Shown here piece after piece: positions 8,173-16,042 of a stretch of DNA of 64,000 bases. The notes beneath the pieces were generated by a model. It had not been told where the DNA came from and made no database searches. It saw only the letters and a program-made list of their open reading frames with translations. This DNA is from Chloroflexales bacterium ZM16-3 (GTDB lineage: Bacteria; Chloroflexota; Chloroflexia; Chloroflexales; Chloroflexaceae), in assembly GCA_004138175.2 (NCBI GenBank), contig RYFE02000009.1:107809-171808 (forward strand), given 5' to 3'. A program made the translations under genes and the position numbers. The first letter of the stretch is position 1, and the number at the start of each line of letters is the position of its first letter.

Positions 8173-9081
8173 ATGGTCGCCCTGCTCAGCCTGGGGCTGG
8201 CGATGCTGGCGATCAACCTGGGGGCGATCCGGCAGCGCGGCGACGAGCGAACAGACCTCCAGCGGGCGATCACCGCAGCGCTGGCGGCCCACAGCTCGCC
8301 GGGCGACCTGCTGGTTGTGCCCGATGGCCTGCTGGAACTCTACCTGCCCTACTACGCGAGCCGCGAGAGCGTCACCTCGCTGAACCAGGCGATGACGGCG
8401 AGTGGCGGCGACTGGTCGGCGGCATGCGAGATGCTGCGTGGTCGGGTGGATCTGGCGATCTCCAGCGGTTACGCGGTCCTGGTCGCCGACGAGGCGATGC
8501 GGCCCACGCCCGCGCCGCCGGGTGAGCCGCCGAGCATGATGGAGCGCTTCGGGCTGACGCCCGACCAGGTGGCCGCCTGCTACGCGCCGCTGGCCCCGAT
8601 GATGGTGGCGCTGAACCTCGGCGCGGGCATTCCGCCCTACGCCCGCATCCCCTCGGCCCAGGAGCTCGCTGACCGCGATGGGTGGGACTTCACACGCGGG
8701 GAGTGGGGCTGGCGGGCGGCAAACATCGGCTCGGCCTCCGTCACAGAACAGGGCTGGGCGATGATCCCAGCGCTCGACCCGTCGATCAGCAGCCCGCCCC
8801 TTCAGATCGATGTCGCGCGCTACAAGGCGATCGAGGTGCGCATGGCGGCGGGTACGGCATCCCGCGACGCTCAGATCTTCTTCCTCGACGCATCTGGCCA
8901 TGCCGATGAGGAGCGCTCGCTGCGCTGGCAGCTCGACCCTGGCCCCGAGATGCGCACCTACCGCCTGAACCTGGGCGACACGCTGGGCTGGGGCGGCCAG
9001 GTCAGCAGGCTGCGTCTCGACCCGGTGGGCGCGGGCGACGGCGGGGCGGTGACGGTGGAGTCGATCCGGCTGGTGCCGTAG
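8173..9081 (+). pseudogene. C-terminal part of the frameshifted membrane transferase-like protein
   Basis: Continues the preceding gene in the +1 frame. It starts with one last membrane helix (MVALLSLGLAMLAINLGA), then a soluble region of about 270 residues. That region has a mixed fold up to about residue 190 and a C-terminal beta-sandwich-like part (IEVRMAAGTASRDAQIFFLD, then TYRLNLGDT). This sandwich resembles carbohydrate-binding-type modules seen at the end of secreted or membrane proteins in Chloroflexota. ATG 8173 could allow independent restart, but no good ribosome site precedes it. Whether both halves are made as one protein by frameshifting, as two polypeptides, or not at all cannot be told from sequence. 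Function unknown. Confidence 0.5.
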
Positions 9082-9096
9082 TTTCTTCTGTATGAT

Positions 9097-10050
9097 TCAG
9101 CTGCGCCCTGCGCCGAGCAGGTAGGTGTAGAGGGCTATGCCGGAGCCAAAGGCGACCAGCAGCTTGACGGCGAGGGGCAGGGCCGATGGCGAGATGAATG
9201 CCTCGATCACACCAGCGATCACGAGCAGGGGCACGCAGCCGAGCAGCAGTAGCACGGCACGGCGAGCGGCCAGCACCAGGGCGGCGCGGCGGGTGAGCAG
9301 GCCGGGGTGGAGCAGCGCCCAGCCAAGCTGTAGCCCCGCGCCGCCGGCGATGAAGATCACGCTCAGCTCGATCACGCCGTGGGCCGCCACGAAGCCCCAC
9401 AGGTTCGCCGCGAAGCTGAAGCGCTGGGCAGCGCCCGCTACGACCCCGAGCATCAGTCCGTTTGTCGCCAGCACGACCAGCGTGTAGACGCCGAAGGTGA
9501 CGCCGCCAGCGAAGGCGCGGAAGGCCACCCCGATGTTGTTGGTCATGATCTCGGCCGAGCTGAGGCTGCGGCCCTCCTCGTTGATCCGCTGCCACCATTC
9601 GTTGCCAGCCTCGACATTAGTGATTACCTGTTCGGCACCGGGCACGAGCACACTGCCCAGGGTCGGGTCACGGTAGGTGATGATGAATGCGGCGATGGCG
9701 GGCAGCAGGAACATCAGGAAGGCCGCGAGGGTGAAGGCCCAGGTATCGCGGAAGGTGCGGGGGAAGGTGCTGCGGAGGAAGGTGCCGGTACGGCCAGCGC
9801 GCCCGCTGGTGTCATGGTAGATCGCGCCGTGACCGCGGGCGACCAGTCCGTTCAGGTAGGCGCTCACCTGATGACGTGGGAAGTCGCGCCGGGCGGCGGC
9901 GAGGTCGGAGCTGGCCTGGCGGTAGAGCCGGCCGAGCTCCTGGATCTCATCGGCCGAGAGCGCGGCGATGCCGACACCAGCCCGGTCGAGCAGGGCGCTC
10001 AGGCGCTCCCACGAACTGCGCTTGCGCTGAATGAAGTCATCGGCGTGCAT
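9097..10050 (-). CDS. SpoIIM (stage II sporulation M) family membrane protein
   Basis: A 317-residue protein. The N-terminal cytosolic helical part (about 1-85, motif RRDFPRHQVSAYLN) is followed by a membrane segment near 107-127. After an extracytoplasmic loop with NEWWQRINEEG and MTNNIGVAFRAF come four further hydrophobic segments. The NNIGVAFRAFAGG signature and the later AHGVIELSVIFIAGGAGL motif are typical of the SpoIIM/DUF95 family. In Bacillus, SpoIIM acts in engulfment. In non-sporulating bacteria such as this likely phototroph the role is unknown, often beside RDD-family membrane genes, which are not seen here. The ATG at 10050 starts a normal-length product. It lies 18 bases after the IPK gene on the same strand, so it is probably co-transcribed. 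Confidence 0.82.
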   Translation of the reverse strand: MHADDFIQRKRSSWERLSALLDRAGVGIAALSADEIQELGRLYRQASSDLAAARRDFPRHQVSAYLNGLVARGHGAIYHDTSGRAGRTGTFLRSTFPRTFRDTWAFTLAAFLMFLLPAIAAFIITYRDPTLGSVLVPGAEQVITNVEAGNEWWQRINEEGRSLSSAEIMTNNIGVAFRAFAGGVTFGVYTLVVLATNGLMLGVVAGAAQRFSFAANLWGFVAAHGVIELSVIFIAGGAGLQLGWALLHPGLLTRRAALVLAARRAVLLLLGCVPLLVIAGVIEAFISPSALPLAVKLLVAFGSGIALYTYLLGAGRS

Positions 10051-10068
10051 CTTCGCCCTGGTGATGCG

Positions 10069-10878
10069 TTACGCACCACGGATTATCGTACCAGCGTCAA
10101 GATCATCATCGCCGAGGGCGGCGGCGAGCAGGCCGGGCCGTGTGCCGATCAGGCGCACCTCTAGGCCAGGGGTCGCCTGCACGAGTCGCCACATCAGGTC
10201 GAGCTTGCTGCGCATCCCGCCGGTCACATCAACGGCGTGGGAGCCGCTGGCACCATGCAGCACCGCATCGATGTTGTCCGCCGTGATCAGCGGGATGCGC
10301 TCGGCGTGCAGATCGACGCGCGGGTCGGCGGTGTAGACAGCGTCCTCGCCGACCAGGATGATCCGGGAGGGGCGCAGGTCGGTGGCGAGGGCCAGGTGGG
10401 CCAGCAGCTGCTCGGTGGAGATGATCGCGCTGCCCTGCTGGCTATCGAAGGCTACGTCGCCGTGGATCACTGGGATAAGGCTGTGGGAGAGCGCGACGCC
10501 GACCGATGCCGTGTCCCATGCGATGACCTGGCTGCCGCCGCTGCGCAGGGCGGCCGAGGGCTGGATCTCGACGGCGGGTATGTTGGCGGCGAGCAGGGCG
10601 TCCACCACGATCCGGTTCAGGCGCAGGGCGGCCCCGGCGGTGAGGGCGAACCCCATCCAGTCGGCGTCGGCGGCGAGGCCACGGTGGACGCCGTACTTGG
10701 CGGCGTAGTGGTGGCCGAAGGAGCCGCTGCCGTGCCCGATGATCAGGCGCAGGTTGGGGCGGGCGGCGCGGGCCTGGGCGATCTCGTGGGCCAGGCGCGT
10801 GATCAGGGGGAGATCGGCCGCCTCGCGCCCGGACTTATCGGTGATGACGGAGCCGCCGAGCTTGATGAAAGTATACAT
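10069..10878 (-). CDS. Isopentenyl phosphate kinase
   Basis: A 269-residue amino-acid-kinase-fold enzyme that phosphorylates isopentenyl phosphate to isopentenyl diphosphate with ATP. N-terminal KLGGSVITDKSG binds phosphate. GHGSGSFGHHYA (about residues 49-60) carries the histidine that marks IPKs within the fold. VTGGMRSKLDLM near residue 210 is the C-terminal ATP/substrate element. Roseiflexus relatives use an alternative mevalonate pathway in which phosphomevalonate decarboxylase makes isopentenyl phosphate for this enzyme. The decarboxylase is not in this window. A polyprenyl-phosphate-using UbiA enzyme (10976-11947) is the next gene upstream on the same strand, a sensible isoprenoid pairing. 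A heptad hairpin (10881-10978) separates the two. Confidence 0.85.
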   Translation of the reverse strand: MYTFIKLGGSVITDKSGREAADLPLITRLAHEIAQARAARPNLRLIIGHGSGSFGHHYAAKYGVHRGLAADADWMGFALTAGAALRLNRIVVDALLAANIPAVEIQPSAALRSGGSQVIAWDTASVGVALSHSLIPVIHGDVAFDSQQGSAIISTEQLLAHLALATDLRPSRIILVGEDAVYTADPRVDLHAERIPLITADNIDAVLHGASGSHAVDVTGGMRSKLDLMWRLVQATPGLEVRLIGTRPGLLAAALGDDDLDAGTIIRGA

Positions 10879-10880
10879 AG

Positions 10881-10978
10881 TGGAGTCGGGAGTCAGGAGT
10901 CGGGAGTCGGGAACTGGTTATTTCCCACTTATCGAGCGAGAATCATCCCGACTCCCGACTCCCGATACCTGTCCCCTA
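10881..10978. repeat. Heptad hairpin array (AGTCGGG/AGTCAGG)
   Basis: Left array 10881-10916 (GGAGTCGGGAGTCAGG-type units) and right array about 10947-10978 (CGACTCC, then GTCCCC) are opposed, with about 30 bases between. The element fills the whole gap between the IPK start and the stop of the prenyltransferase, so their mRNA must carry it. Confidence 0.85.
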
Positions 10979-11947
10979 ATTCGGGAAGAGCATAAGTACG
11001 GTGAGCACCGAGATGCCCCAGAGCACAACGCTGCTGGCGAGGGGCATATCCTTGAGCAGCAGCTCGTCGGGCGAGCCACCTTCGCCGCGAATATAGATCA
11101 GGTAGAGGTAGCGAAAGATGGCGTAGATCACGAAGGGGATGGTGGCCATCAGCATCGGGTAGGGCTCCTGCGGGGCGGCAGGGGCCAGGAAGGCGGTGAC
11201 GCTGTAGGCCATAATAATGCTTGCCGTGACGATTGACATCATCTGGTCGAGCATGGGCAGCGAGTACTCCTGCAGGATGCGGCGATGCTCGCCGGCACCG
11301 TCCTCAAGCAGCACCAGCTCGTGGCGGCGCTTGCCAATGCCCAGGAAGAGCGCCAGCAGCAGCATGCAGAGCAGCAGCCATGGCGTAATCAGCACATGGA
11401 TCACGACCGCGCCGCCGATCGCCCGCAGGACGAAGCCCGCCGCTAGGACAAGGATATCGAGCAGGACGACATTCTTTAGCCAGTAGCTGTAGAGGAAGCC
11501 TTGGATGAAGATGTAGGTGGCGATGACGGCCAGGTAGCTGTAGCTCGGGTCGAGCAGAATCGCCGAGGGGATCGCAATGGTGATCAGGATGGCGGCGGCG
11601 ATGATCCCGACCAGCGGGCTCAGCCGACCAGAGGCGAAGGGCCGGTTGCGCTTCTTGGGATGCGCCCGATCCTTCTCAATATCGACTAGGTCGTTGACCA
11701 GATAGATCCCGCTCGCGGCCATGCAGAAGATGGCGAAGGCACCGATCACCTTTAGGAGCGGCCAGGGGCCGACATCGGGGTTCCAGAAATGCCAGAGTCG
11801 CTGCTCGGAGAAGGCGAGGGCGGCGAAGACGAAGACATTCTTCACCCACTGGCGCGGGCGCATGGCCCGCAGTAGCTCAATAATCATATTGGGGCGCGCG
11901 GCGATTGTGGCCGCGCCGAGGGTTCGATCCGTCGAGAGGTTGTTCAT
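10976..11947 (-). CDS. UbiA-family prenyltransferase, decaprenyl-phosphate phosphoribosyltransferase-like
   Basis: A 323-residue integral membrane protein with about eight or nine hydrophobic segments. The RPRQWVKNVFVFAAL motif near the N-terminus and the NDLVDIEKDRAHPKKRNRPFASG loop (NDxxDxxxDR, first Asp-rich motif) match the subgroup that transfers phosphoribose to polyprenyl phosphate. That is the first step towards decaprenyl-phosphoryl-arabinose-type donors. A second Asp motif is less obvious. The start at 11947 (ATG) is chosen because AGGAG lies directly upstream; a GTG 51 bases further up (11998) gives only a polar extension. The natural product in Chloroflexota is unknown; a cell-envelope sugar donor is likely. 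It is next to isopentenyl phosphate kinase, consistent with lipid-carrier metabolism. Confidence 0.78.
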   Translation of the reverse strand: MNNLSTDRTLGAATIAARPNMIIELLRAMRPRQWVKNVFVFAALAFSEQRLWHFWNPDVGPWPLLKVIGAFAIFCMAASGIYLVNDLVDIEKDRAHPKKRNRPFASGRLSPLVGIIAAAILITIAIPSAILLDPSYSYLAVIATYIFIQGFLYSYWLKNVVLLDILVLAAGFVLRAIGGAVVIHVLITPWLLLCMLLLALFLGIGKRRHELVLLEDGAGEHRRILQEYSLPMLDQMMSIVTASIIMAYSVTAFLAPAAPQEPYPMLMATIPFVIYAIFRYLYLIYIRGEGGSPDELLLKDMPLASSVVLWGISVLTVLMLFPN

Positions 11948-12035
11948 GATCTCCTGCCGGATGGGCGGCGTAAGGCTGTCTGATTGTACCCGAGCCACCT
12001 AGAAGCGTCAATGAGGTTTCATGATGATCTGCCCC

Positions 12036-12064
12036 TTGACAGGGAGGCCCGTCGGAAGTAGATT
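12036..12064 (+). promoter_or_regulatory. Promoter directly abutting rdgB (possible leaderless mRNA)
   Basis: TTGACA at 12036-12041, a 17-base spacer and TAGATT at 12059-12064. The expected start point (about 12071) is only one or two bases before the ATG at 12073, and no ribosome-binding site is visible. Confidence 0.5.
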
Positions 12065-12072
12065 CTAGCACT

Positions 12073-12657
12073 ATGCATGAGCTTCTGATCGCTACCCACA
12101 ACCCTGGCAAGCTGCGCGAGTACGCTGCGATCTTCGATGGCCTCGGCCTGACCCTGCGCACCCTCGACGACCTCGGTATCAGCGAGGATGTGGAGGAGAC
12201 GGGGGCAACCTTCGAGGAGAACGCCCGCCTGAAGGCCGAGGGCTACCTGGCCCTGAGCGGTCTGCCCACCCTGGCCGATGATAGCGGCCTAGAGGTCGCC
12301 GCGCTCAATGGTGCCCCTGGCGTCTACTCGGCGCGCTATGGCGGGGTCAAGGGCGCTGCTCAGCTTCAATACCTGCTCGACCAGATGAAGGATGTGCCCT
12401 GGCATCAGCGTGTGGCCCGCTTCGTCTGCGTGATCGCCTTGGCTCGCCCCGGTCAGCCTACGCAGTTCGCTCAGGGCACGCTTTCCGGGGTGATCGAGGC
12501 AGCCCCGCGCGGCACCGGCGGATTCGGCTACGACCCGCTCTTCTACCTGCTTGATGATGACAAGACTCTGGCCGAGGTTCCGGCTGAGCGCAAGAACCAG
12601 ATCAGTCACCGCGCTGAGGCGGCGCGTGCGGCGCGGGTATTTCTGGAGCAGTGGTAG
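12073..12657 (+). CDS. rdgB: RdgB/HAM1 non-canonical purine NTP pyrophosphatase
   Basis: A 194-residue enzyme that hydrolyses dITP, XTP and related deaminated purine nucleotides to monophosphates, keeping them out of DNA and RNA. The family landmarks are in order: ATHNPGKLREY (residues 6-16), an EENARLKA helix, PTLADDSGLEV with its catalytic Asp, APGVYSARY (nucleotide-binding), FGYDPLFYL, and SHRAEAARA near the C-terminus. Length is normal. The stop is followed immediately by the ATG of the MBL hydrolase, so the two are co-translated. A promoter at 12036-12064 suggests a leaderless transcript. Confidence 0.95.
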   Translation: MHELLIATHNPGKLREYAAIFDGLGLTLRTLDDLGISEDVEETGATFEENARLKAEGYLALSGLPTLADDSGLEVAALNGAPGVYSARYGGVKGAAQLQYLLDQMKDVPWHQRVARFVCVIALARPGQPTQFAQGTLSGVIEAAPRGTGGFGYDPLFYLLDDDKTLAEVPAERKNQISHRAEAARAARVFLEQW

Positions 12658-13497
12658 ATGGCGTTTACGGTGACATCGCTGGCTTCGGGCAGCAGTGGCA
12701 ACGCCCTCGTCGTCCAGCGCGACGATACGGCCATCCTGATTGACTGTGGGATCGCCCTGCGCACGATGGAGAAGCTGCTGCGCTACCGGGGAATCGCCCC
12801 CGAGTCCATCCGCGCCCTGCTGCTGACCCACGAGCACGGCGACCACGCTCTGAGCGCGGCGGCCTTGGCCCGCCGCTACGGCGTGACGGTGATCTGTAAC
12901 GAGGCCACCCGCACGGCGCTGGGCACCGAGCTTGACGGGGTCGATGTCGATCTTCTGCCGGTGGGTGAGTCCGCCTGCGTTGGCCCCTTCGATGTGCGCA
13001 GCTTCCGCCTGCGCCACGACGCCGCCGACCCGGTGGGCTACAGGGTGTCCGCCGATGGCGCATCCATGGCTTTGGCGGTGGATCTGGGTAGCTGGGACGA
13101 TGACACCGCCGCCGCGCTCAGCGGGGCCGACCTGCTGGTGGTGGAGGCCAATCACGACCGCGAGTTGCTCAAGGCATCGGCCTACCCCTGGGCCACCCGC
13201 CAGCGTATCTTCGGCCCGCTCGGCCACCTTGACAATATGCAGTGCGGCGAGCTGCTGGCCCGCGCCGGGGTGCGGGCCAGCCACGAGGTCTGGCTGGCCC
13301 ACCTCTCGGAGCAGACGAACTCGCCGCGCATGGCTGCCGCTGGGGTTCGCCGCGTGCTGGAGCTGGCCAACCGCCGCGAGGTGAGCTTGCGCGCCCTGCC
13401 GCGCCGCTCGGTGAATGGCCCCGGCGGCGCGCCCACCTGGCACAGCGATACGCGGCTGCTCCAGCAGCCGCTGTGGGAGCCACAGACCCCCATGTAA
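12658..13497 (+). CDS. Metallo-beta-lactamase-fold hydrolase (WalJ/YycJ-like)
   Basis: A 279-residue MBL-fold protein. It opens with the TSLASGSSGNALVV strand typical of the YycJ/WalJ group. LLTHEHGDH (about residues 56-64) is the metal-binding HxHxDH motif; further metal ligands follow (AVDLGSWDD, then VVEANHDRELL, and a late HLGHLDN/AHLS region). Members are proposed 5'-3' exonucleases or cell-wall-linked phosphodiesterases; the substrate here is unknown. It begins on the base after the rdgB stop, an arrangement compatible with a two-gene DNA/nucleotide maintenance operon. The C-terminal 60 residues are Arg/Pro-rich and less conserved. A 57-base palindrome follows the stop. Confidence 0.85.
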   Translation: MAFTVTSLASGSSGNALVVQRDDTAILIDCGIALRTMEKLLRYRGIAPESIRALLLTHEHGDHALSAAALARRYGVTVICNEATRTALGTELDGVDVDLLPVGESACVGPFDVRSFRLRHDAADPVGYRVSADGASMALAVDLGSWDDDTAAALSGADLLVVEANHDRELLKASAYPWATRQRIFGPLGHLDNMQCGELLARAGVRASHEVWLAHLSEQTNSPRMAAAGVRRVLELANRREVSLRALPRRSVNGPGGAPTWHSDTRLLQQPLWEPQTPM

Positions 13498-13499
13498 TT

Positions 13500-13556
13500 T
13501 CATATCAATGGGCAAAACGTGCCAGCGAAGCTGGCACGTTTTGCCCATTGATATGA
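13500..13556. terminator. Long perfect palindrome after the MBL gene
   Basis: Arms of 27 bases (13500-13526 and 13530-13556) with a GAA loop; the core GTGCCAGC-GAA-GCTGGCAC recurs in the palindrome at 58793. It begins within 3 bases of the upstream stop. It may act as a hairpin terminator or an mRNA 3' stabiliser, though there is no U-run. Confidence 0.7.
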
Positions 13557-13604
13557 TCGGTTTTAGGGCGGCAGCCCTAGTATTGAACATTCGGAGGTGG
13601 ATCG

Positions 13605-14528
13605 ATGCCAATCGCAAAGATGGACTATATCTGGTTTAATGGCGAGCTGGTCGAGTGGGACAAGGCTACCATCCATGTGCTCTCGCACGTGGTTCACTAC
13701 GGGACGAGCTTCTTCGAGGGCATCCGCTGCTACGAGACGCCTCAGGGCACGGCGATCTTTCGGCTGACGCCGCATATGCGTCGGCTGGTCGACTCGGCGC
13801 GGATCTACCGCACCGAGATCCCCTACTCGCTTGAGCAGCTGGTGGCGGCAGTCAAGGAGACGGTGCGGGCCAATAAGCTGCGCGCTGGCTACATCCGCCC
13901 GGTGGTCTACCGTGGCTATGGCGAGATCGGCGTGAACCCGCTGGGCAACCCGGTTGAGGTGGCGATTGCCACGATTGAGTGGGGCAAGTACCTGGGTGCC
14001 GAGGCCATGGAGCAGGGCGTCGATGTCTGCGTCTCGTCGTGGAACCGCTTCGCTCCCAACACGCTGCCGGCCATGTCGAAGGCTGGCGGCAACTACATGA
14101 ACTCGCAACTGATCAAGATGGAGGCTCTGGCCAACGGCTACAGCGAGGGGATCGCCCTCGACCACAACGGCCAGGTCAGCGAGGGCAGCGGCGAGAACCT
14201 GTTCCTGGTGCGCGACGGTGTGGTCTACACACCGCCTGCCGGCTCGTCTATCCTCAGCGGGATCACCCGCGAGACGGTGATCACCCTGCTCGGCGAGATG
14301 GGTGTGGAGGTGCGCCAGCAGGTCATCCCGCGCGAGATGCTCTACCTGGCCGATGAGCTGTTCTTCACCGGCACCGCCGCCGAGGTCTCGCCCATCCGCT
14401 CGGTGGACAGGGTGACGGTCGGGGCGGGGCGGCGCGGCCCGATCACCGGCGAGGTGCAGGCGGCCTTCTTCGCGGTCGTTGAGGGCAAGCGCGAAGACGC
14501 TCACGGCTGGCTGGAGCTTGTGGATTAG
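13605..14528 (+). CDS. ilvE: Branched-chain amino acid aminotransferase
   Basis: A 307-residue PLP-dependent class IV transaminase that interconverts Val, Leu and Ile with their 2-oxo acids. [14 protein letters not shown] near residue 32, AKY-type substrate segments, and the PLP lysine in [11 protein letters not shown] (about residue 160) followed by [19 protein letters not shown] all match the E. coli-type IlvE group, as does [21 protein letters not shown] near the C-terminus. GGAGGTGG sits 8 bases before the ATG. Other branched-chain biosynthesis genes are not adjacent. A heptad hairpin array follows the stop. Confidence 0.94.
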   Translation: MPIAKMDYIWFNGELVEWDKATIHVLSHVVHYGTSFFEGIRCYETPQGTAIFRLTPHMRRLVDSARIYRTEIPYSLEQLVAAVKETVRANKLRAGYIRPVVYRGYGEIGVNPLGNPVEVAIATIEWGKYLGAEAMEQGVDVCVSSWNRFAPNTLPAMSKAGGNYMNSQLIKMEALANGYSEGIALDHNGQVSEGSGENLFLVRDGVVYTPPAGSSILSGITRETVITLLGEMGVEVRQQVIPREMLYLADELFFTGTAAEVSPIRSVDRVTVGAGRRGPITGEVQAAFFAVVEGKREDAHGWLELVD

Positions 14529-14661
14529 GGGTTGGGGAATCAGGAGTCGGGAGTCAGGAGTCGGGGGGCGGGCCGGATACGGAGAGATAGCAGGTGATAG
14601 CAGGCGCTAACAGACCATGAAGAGACGCTCCCGACTCCCGACTCCTGACTCCCGACTCCCC
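14527..14661. repeat. Heptad hairpin array (GGAGTCAGGAGTCGGG)
   Basis: Left array about 14527-14565 (TTGGGGA, CAGGAGT, CGGGAGT, CAGGAGT units) and right array about 14629-14661 (complementary CGACTCC/TGACTCC). The 60-base loop itself contains GATAGCAGGTGATAGCAGG. The element fills the gap between ilvE and the convergent rpmB. Confidence 0.85.
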
Positions 14662-14795
14662 TATTGCGCGGGGGGATTCCTTGGGCTATAATGCGGCCCC
14701 GTGGGCGGCTGGGTGTTCAGCTCCTGGCACAAACGAAGAGGCCAGCGCCCCTTCGACGGGACACTGGCCTATCCTGACGCTAGCTGCAGAGGGAA

Positions 14796-14981
14796 CTAGC
14801 GAACTTTCGTCATGGTGCGTATGCACTGGGTGCATACGCGGATCTGCTCGGGCTTGCCCTCGCTGTTCTTCACGGTCATCTTCTGTAGGTTGGGCCGCCA
14901 CATGCGGTTGGTGTGGCGCTTTGAGAAGCTGACATTGTGACCGAACGAAGGGACTTTGCCGCACATCTTGCACTTCGCCAT
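14796..14981 (-). CDS. rpmB: 50S ribosomal protein bL28
   Basis: A 61-residue ribosomal protein. MAKCKMCGKVP starts a zinc-binding-type pair (CxxC) completed by VCTQCIRT near the C-terminus. The central SKRHTNRMWRPNLQK motif is characteristic of bL28. Both CxxC pairs are kept, marking the zinc-containing (C+) form. It is divergent from degV, with its own promoter at 15040-15068. It lies alone rather than next to rpmG, as is common in this phylum. Confidence 0.95.
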   Translation of the reverse strand: MAKCKMCGKVPSFGHNVSFSKRHTNRMWRPNLQKMTVKNSEGKPEQIRVCTQCIRTMTKVR

Positions 14982-15039
14982 TACAGTTGTACTCCAGATG
15001 GTGTCGCAATAAACCCTGAAATTTTCGCGTATCTGCGAG

Positions 15040-15068
15040 AATATACCATACCGCTACCTCTTTGGCAA
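15040..15068 (-). promoter_or_regulatory. Promoter of rpmB
   Basis: On the minus strand, TTGCCA (15063-15068) and TATATT (15040-15045) are separated by 17 bases. Transcription would start near 15033, about 50 bases before the bL28 start. Confidence 0.5.
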
Positions 15069-15137
15069 ACGTTTGATGTGGGGTCTGGCCCATACAGGCG
15101 ACCTCAGATGAGATAAGTAAGAATAGGTGTCCCGCAC

Positions 15138-15989
15138 ATGGCGAAGATCAAGATTGTCACCGATGGGTCTGCCGATATTCCTGCCGAGCTGGCTCGCGAC
15201 CTTGGCATCGAGGTGGTGCCGCTGCTGATTCATGCCGACGATAAAATCTATCGGGCCGGCGTCGATATCAGCGACGAGTACCTTTACGAGGTGTTGATGT
15301 CGGGCCACCAGCGCTTTAAGGTCTCCTCGCCTTCGCCTGCGATCTTCGAGCAGCTCTACCGGCGTATGGTTGGTGATTACGATTACGTCTACTCTATTCA
15401 CCTCAGCAATCACCTTGGCAATATCTACGGCAATGCGGTGCAGGCTCGCAGCAAGGTTCCCGCATCGACAACCCGGATCGAGCTAGTGAATAGCAAGTCG
15501 GCCTCGGCCGGGCTTGGCTCGATCGTGCTCGCCGCCGCCAACGCCGCCCGCGATGGCGCTACGCCCGACGAGGTCAGCCTCCTGATCAACGCGATGGTGC
15601 GCCATACCCACGTCTGCTTCTTTGTGGACACGATGGAGCACCTGGAGTCCGCCGGACGGCTGACGATCACCGGCTCGGTGCTCGGCTCGATGCAGCGGAT
15701 CAAGCCGCTGATGATCCTCGATGAGGGCGAGATCGTGCCCTACGAGCGCACCCGCACCCGCGCCAAGGCGATCGAGGGGCTCTTCACCTTTGTTGAGGAC
15801 TTCCCGCGCGTCCAGGAGGTGATCGCGCTCTTCGCCACCACCCCCGAGGATGTTGAGAAGCTGCTAGAGAAGGTCGAGCCGATCTTCCCGCGCGAGAAGG
15901 TGCAGATCGCTCGCTTCGGCCCCAGCATTGCCGCCCACCTCGGATCAGGCGCCATGGGCGTTATGGTCTTTGAGGGGTTTGAGGAGTAA
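15138..15989 (+). CDS. DegV family fatty-acid-binding protein
   Basis: A 283-residue DegV protein. KIVTDGSADIPAEL (residues 5-18) is the first family signature. RFKVSSPSPAIFEQLY carries the conserved SxPS-like lipid-head-group-binding motif, and VYSIHLSNHLGNIY is the second conserved loop. DegV/FakB proteins bind a fatty acid and, where FakA exists, present it for phosphorylation. A fakA gene is not in this window, so the role is inferred. Two domains, an EDD fold and a C-terminal alpha/beta region, fit the length. A palindrome starts just after the stop. Confidence 0.9.
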   Translation: MAKIKIVTDGSADIPAELARDLGIEVVPLLIHADDKIYRAGVDISDEYLYEVLMSGHQRFKVSSPSPAIFEQLYRRMVGDYDYVYSIHLSNHLGNIYGNAVQARSKVPASTTRIELVNSKSASAGLGSIVLAAANAARDGATPDEVSLLINAMVRHTHVCFFVDTMEHLESAGRLTITGSVLGSMQRIKPLMILDEGEIVPYERTRTRAKAIEGLFTFVEDFPRVQEVIALFATTPEDVEKLLEKVEPIFPREKVQIARFGPSIAAHLGSGAMGVMVFEGFEE

Positions 15990-15991
15990 AT

Positions 15992-16031
15992 GGCACGGTA
16001 GGGGCGCAGCACGCTGCGCCCCTACCGTGCC
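15992..16031. repeat. GTAGGGGCGCAGC palindrome
   Basis: Arms of 19 bases (15992-16010 and 16013-16031) with a 2-base centre. It shares the core GTAGGG..GCAGC / GCTGC..CCCTAC with elements at 42862, 45006 and 60709. It lies between degV and recG, with the recG start 12 bases beyond it. Confidence 0.85.
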
Positions 16032-16042
16032 GTGACGGATCT

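Larger units (their letters stand above)
7086..8525 (+). pseudogene. Membrane glycosyltransferase-like protein, N-terminal part (frame broken near 8140-8167)
   Basis: This is the upstream part of a multi-pass membrane protein. The true part shows GT-C/DUF2723-type features: a periplasmic HPHHLAYGPLG motif near residue 55 and some nine hydrophobic segments (about 80-330), ending in PPFYLLGWG. Beyond about base 8140 the frame turns into non-membrane Pro/Arg/Gly sequence, whereas the +1 frame carries on sensibly (see 8173-9081). The break coincides with a heptad array. A second array forms the N-terminus: the first ~25 codons after GTG 7086 are the hairpin at 7096-7172. A third lies inside at 7682-7710. 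Likely a non-functional or recoded transferase. Enzyme class is inferred from topology only; the GT39/DUF2723 relation is tentative. It may glycosylate envelope components. Confidence 0.55.

Noticed and set aside
9379..10164. 261-residue plus-strand frame opposite the SpoIIM gene
   Set aside because: Gly/Glu-rich composition typical of a reversed GC-rich coding region; SpoIIM motifs are on the other strand.
12289..13617. 442-residue minus-strand frame opposite rdgB and the MBL gene
   Set aside because: Low-complexity antisense of two recognised genes.
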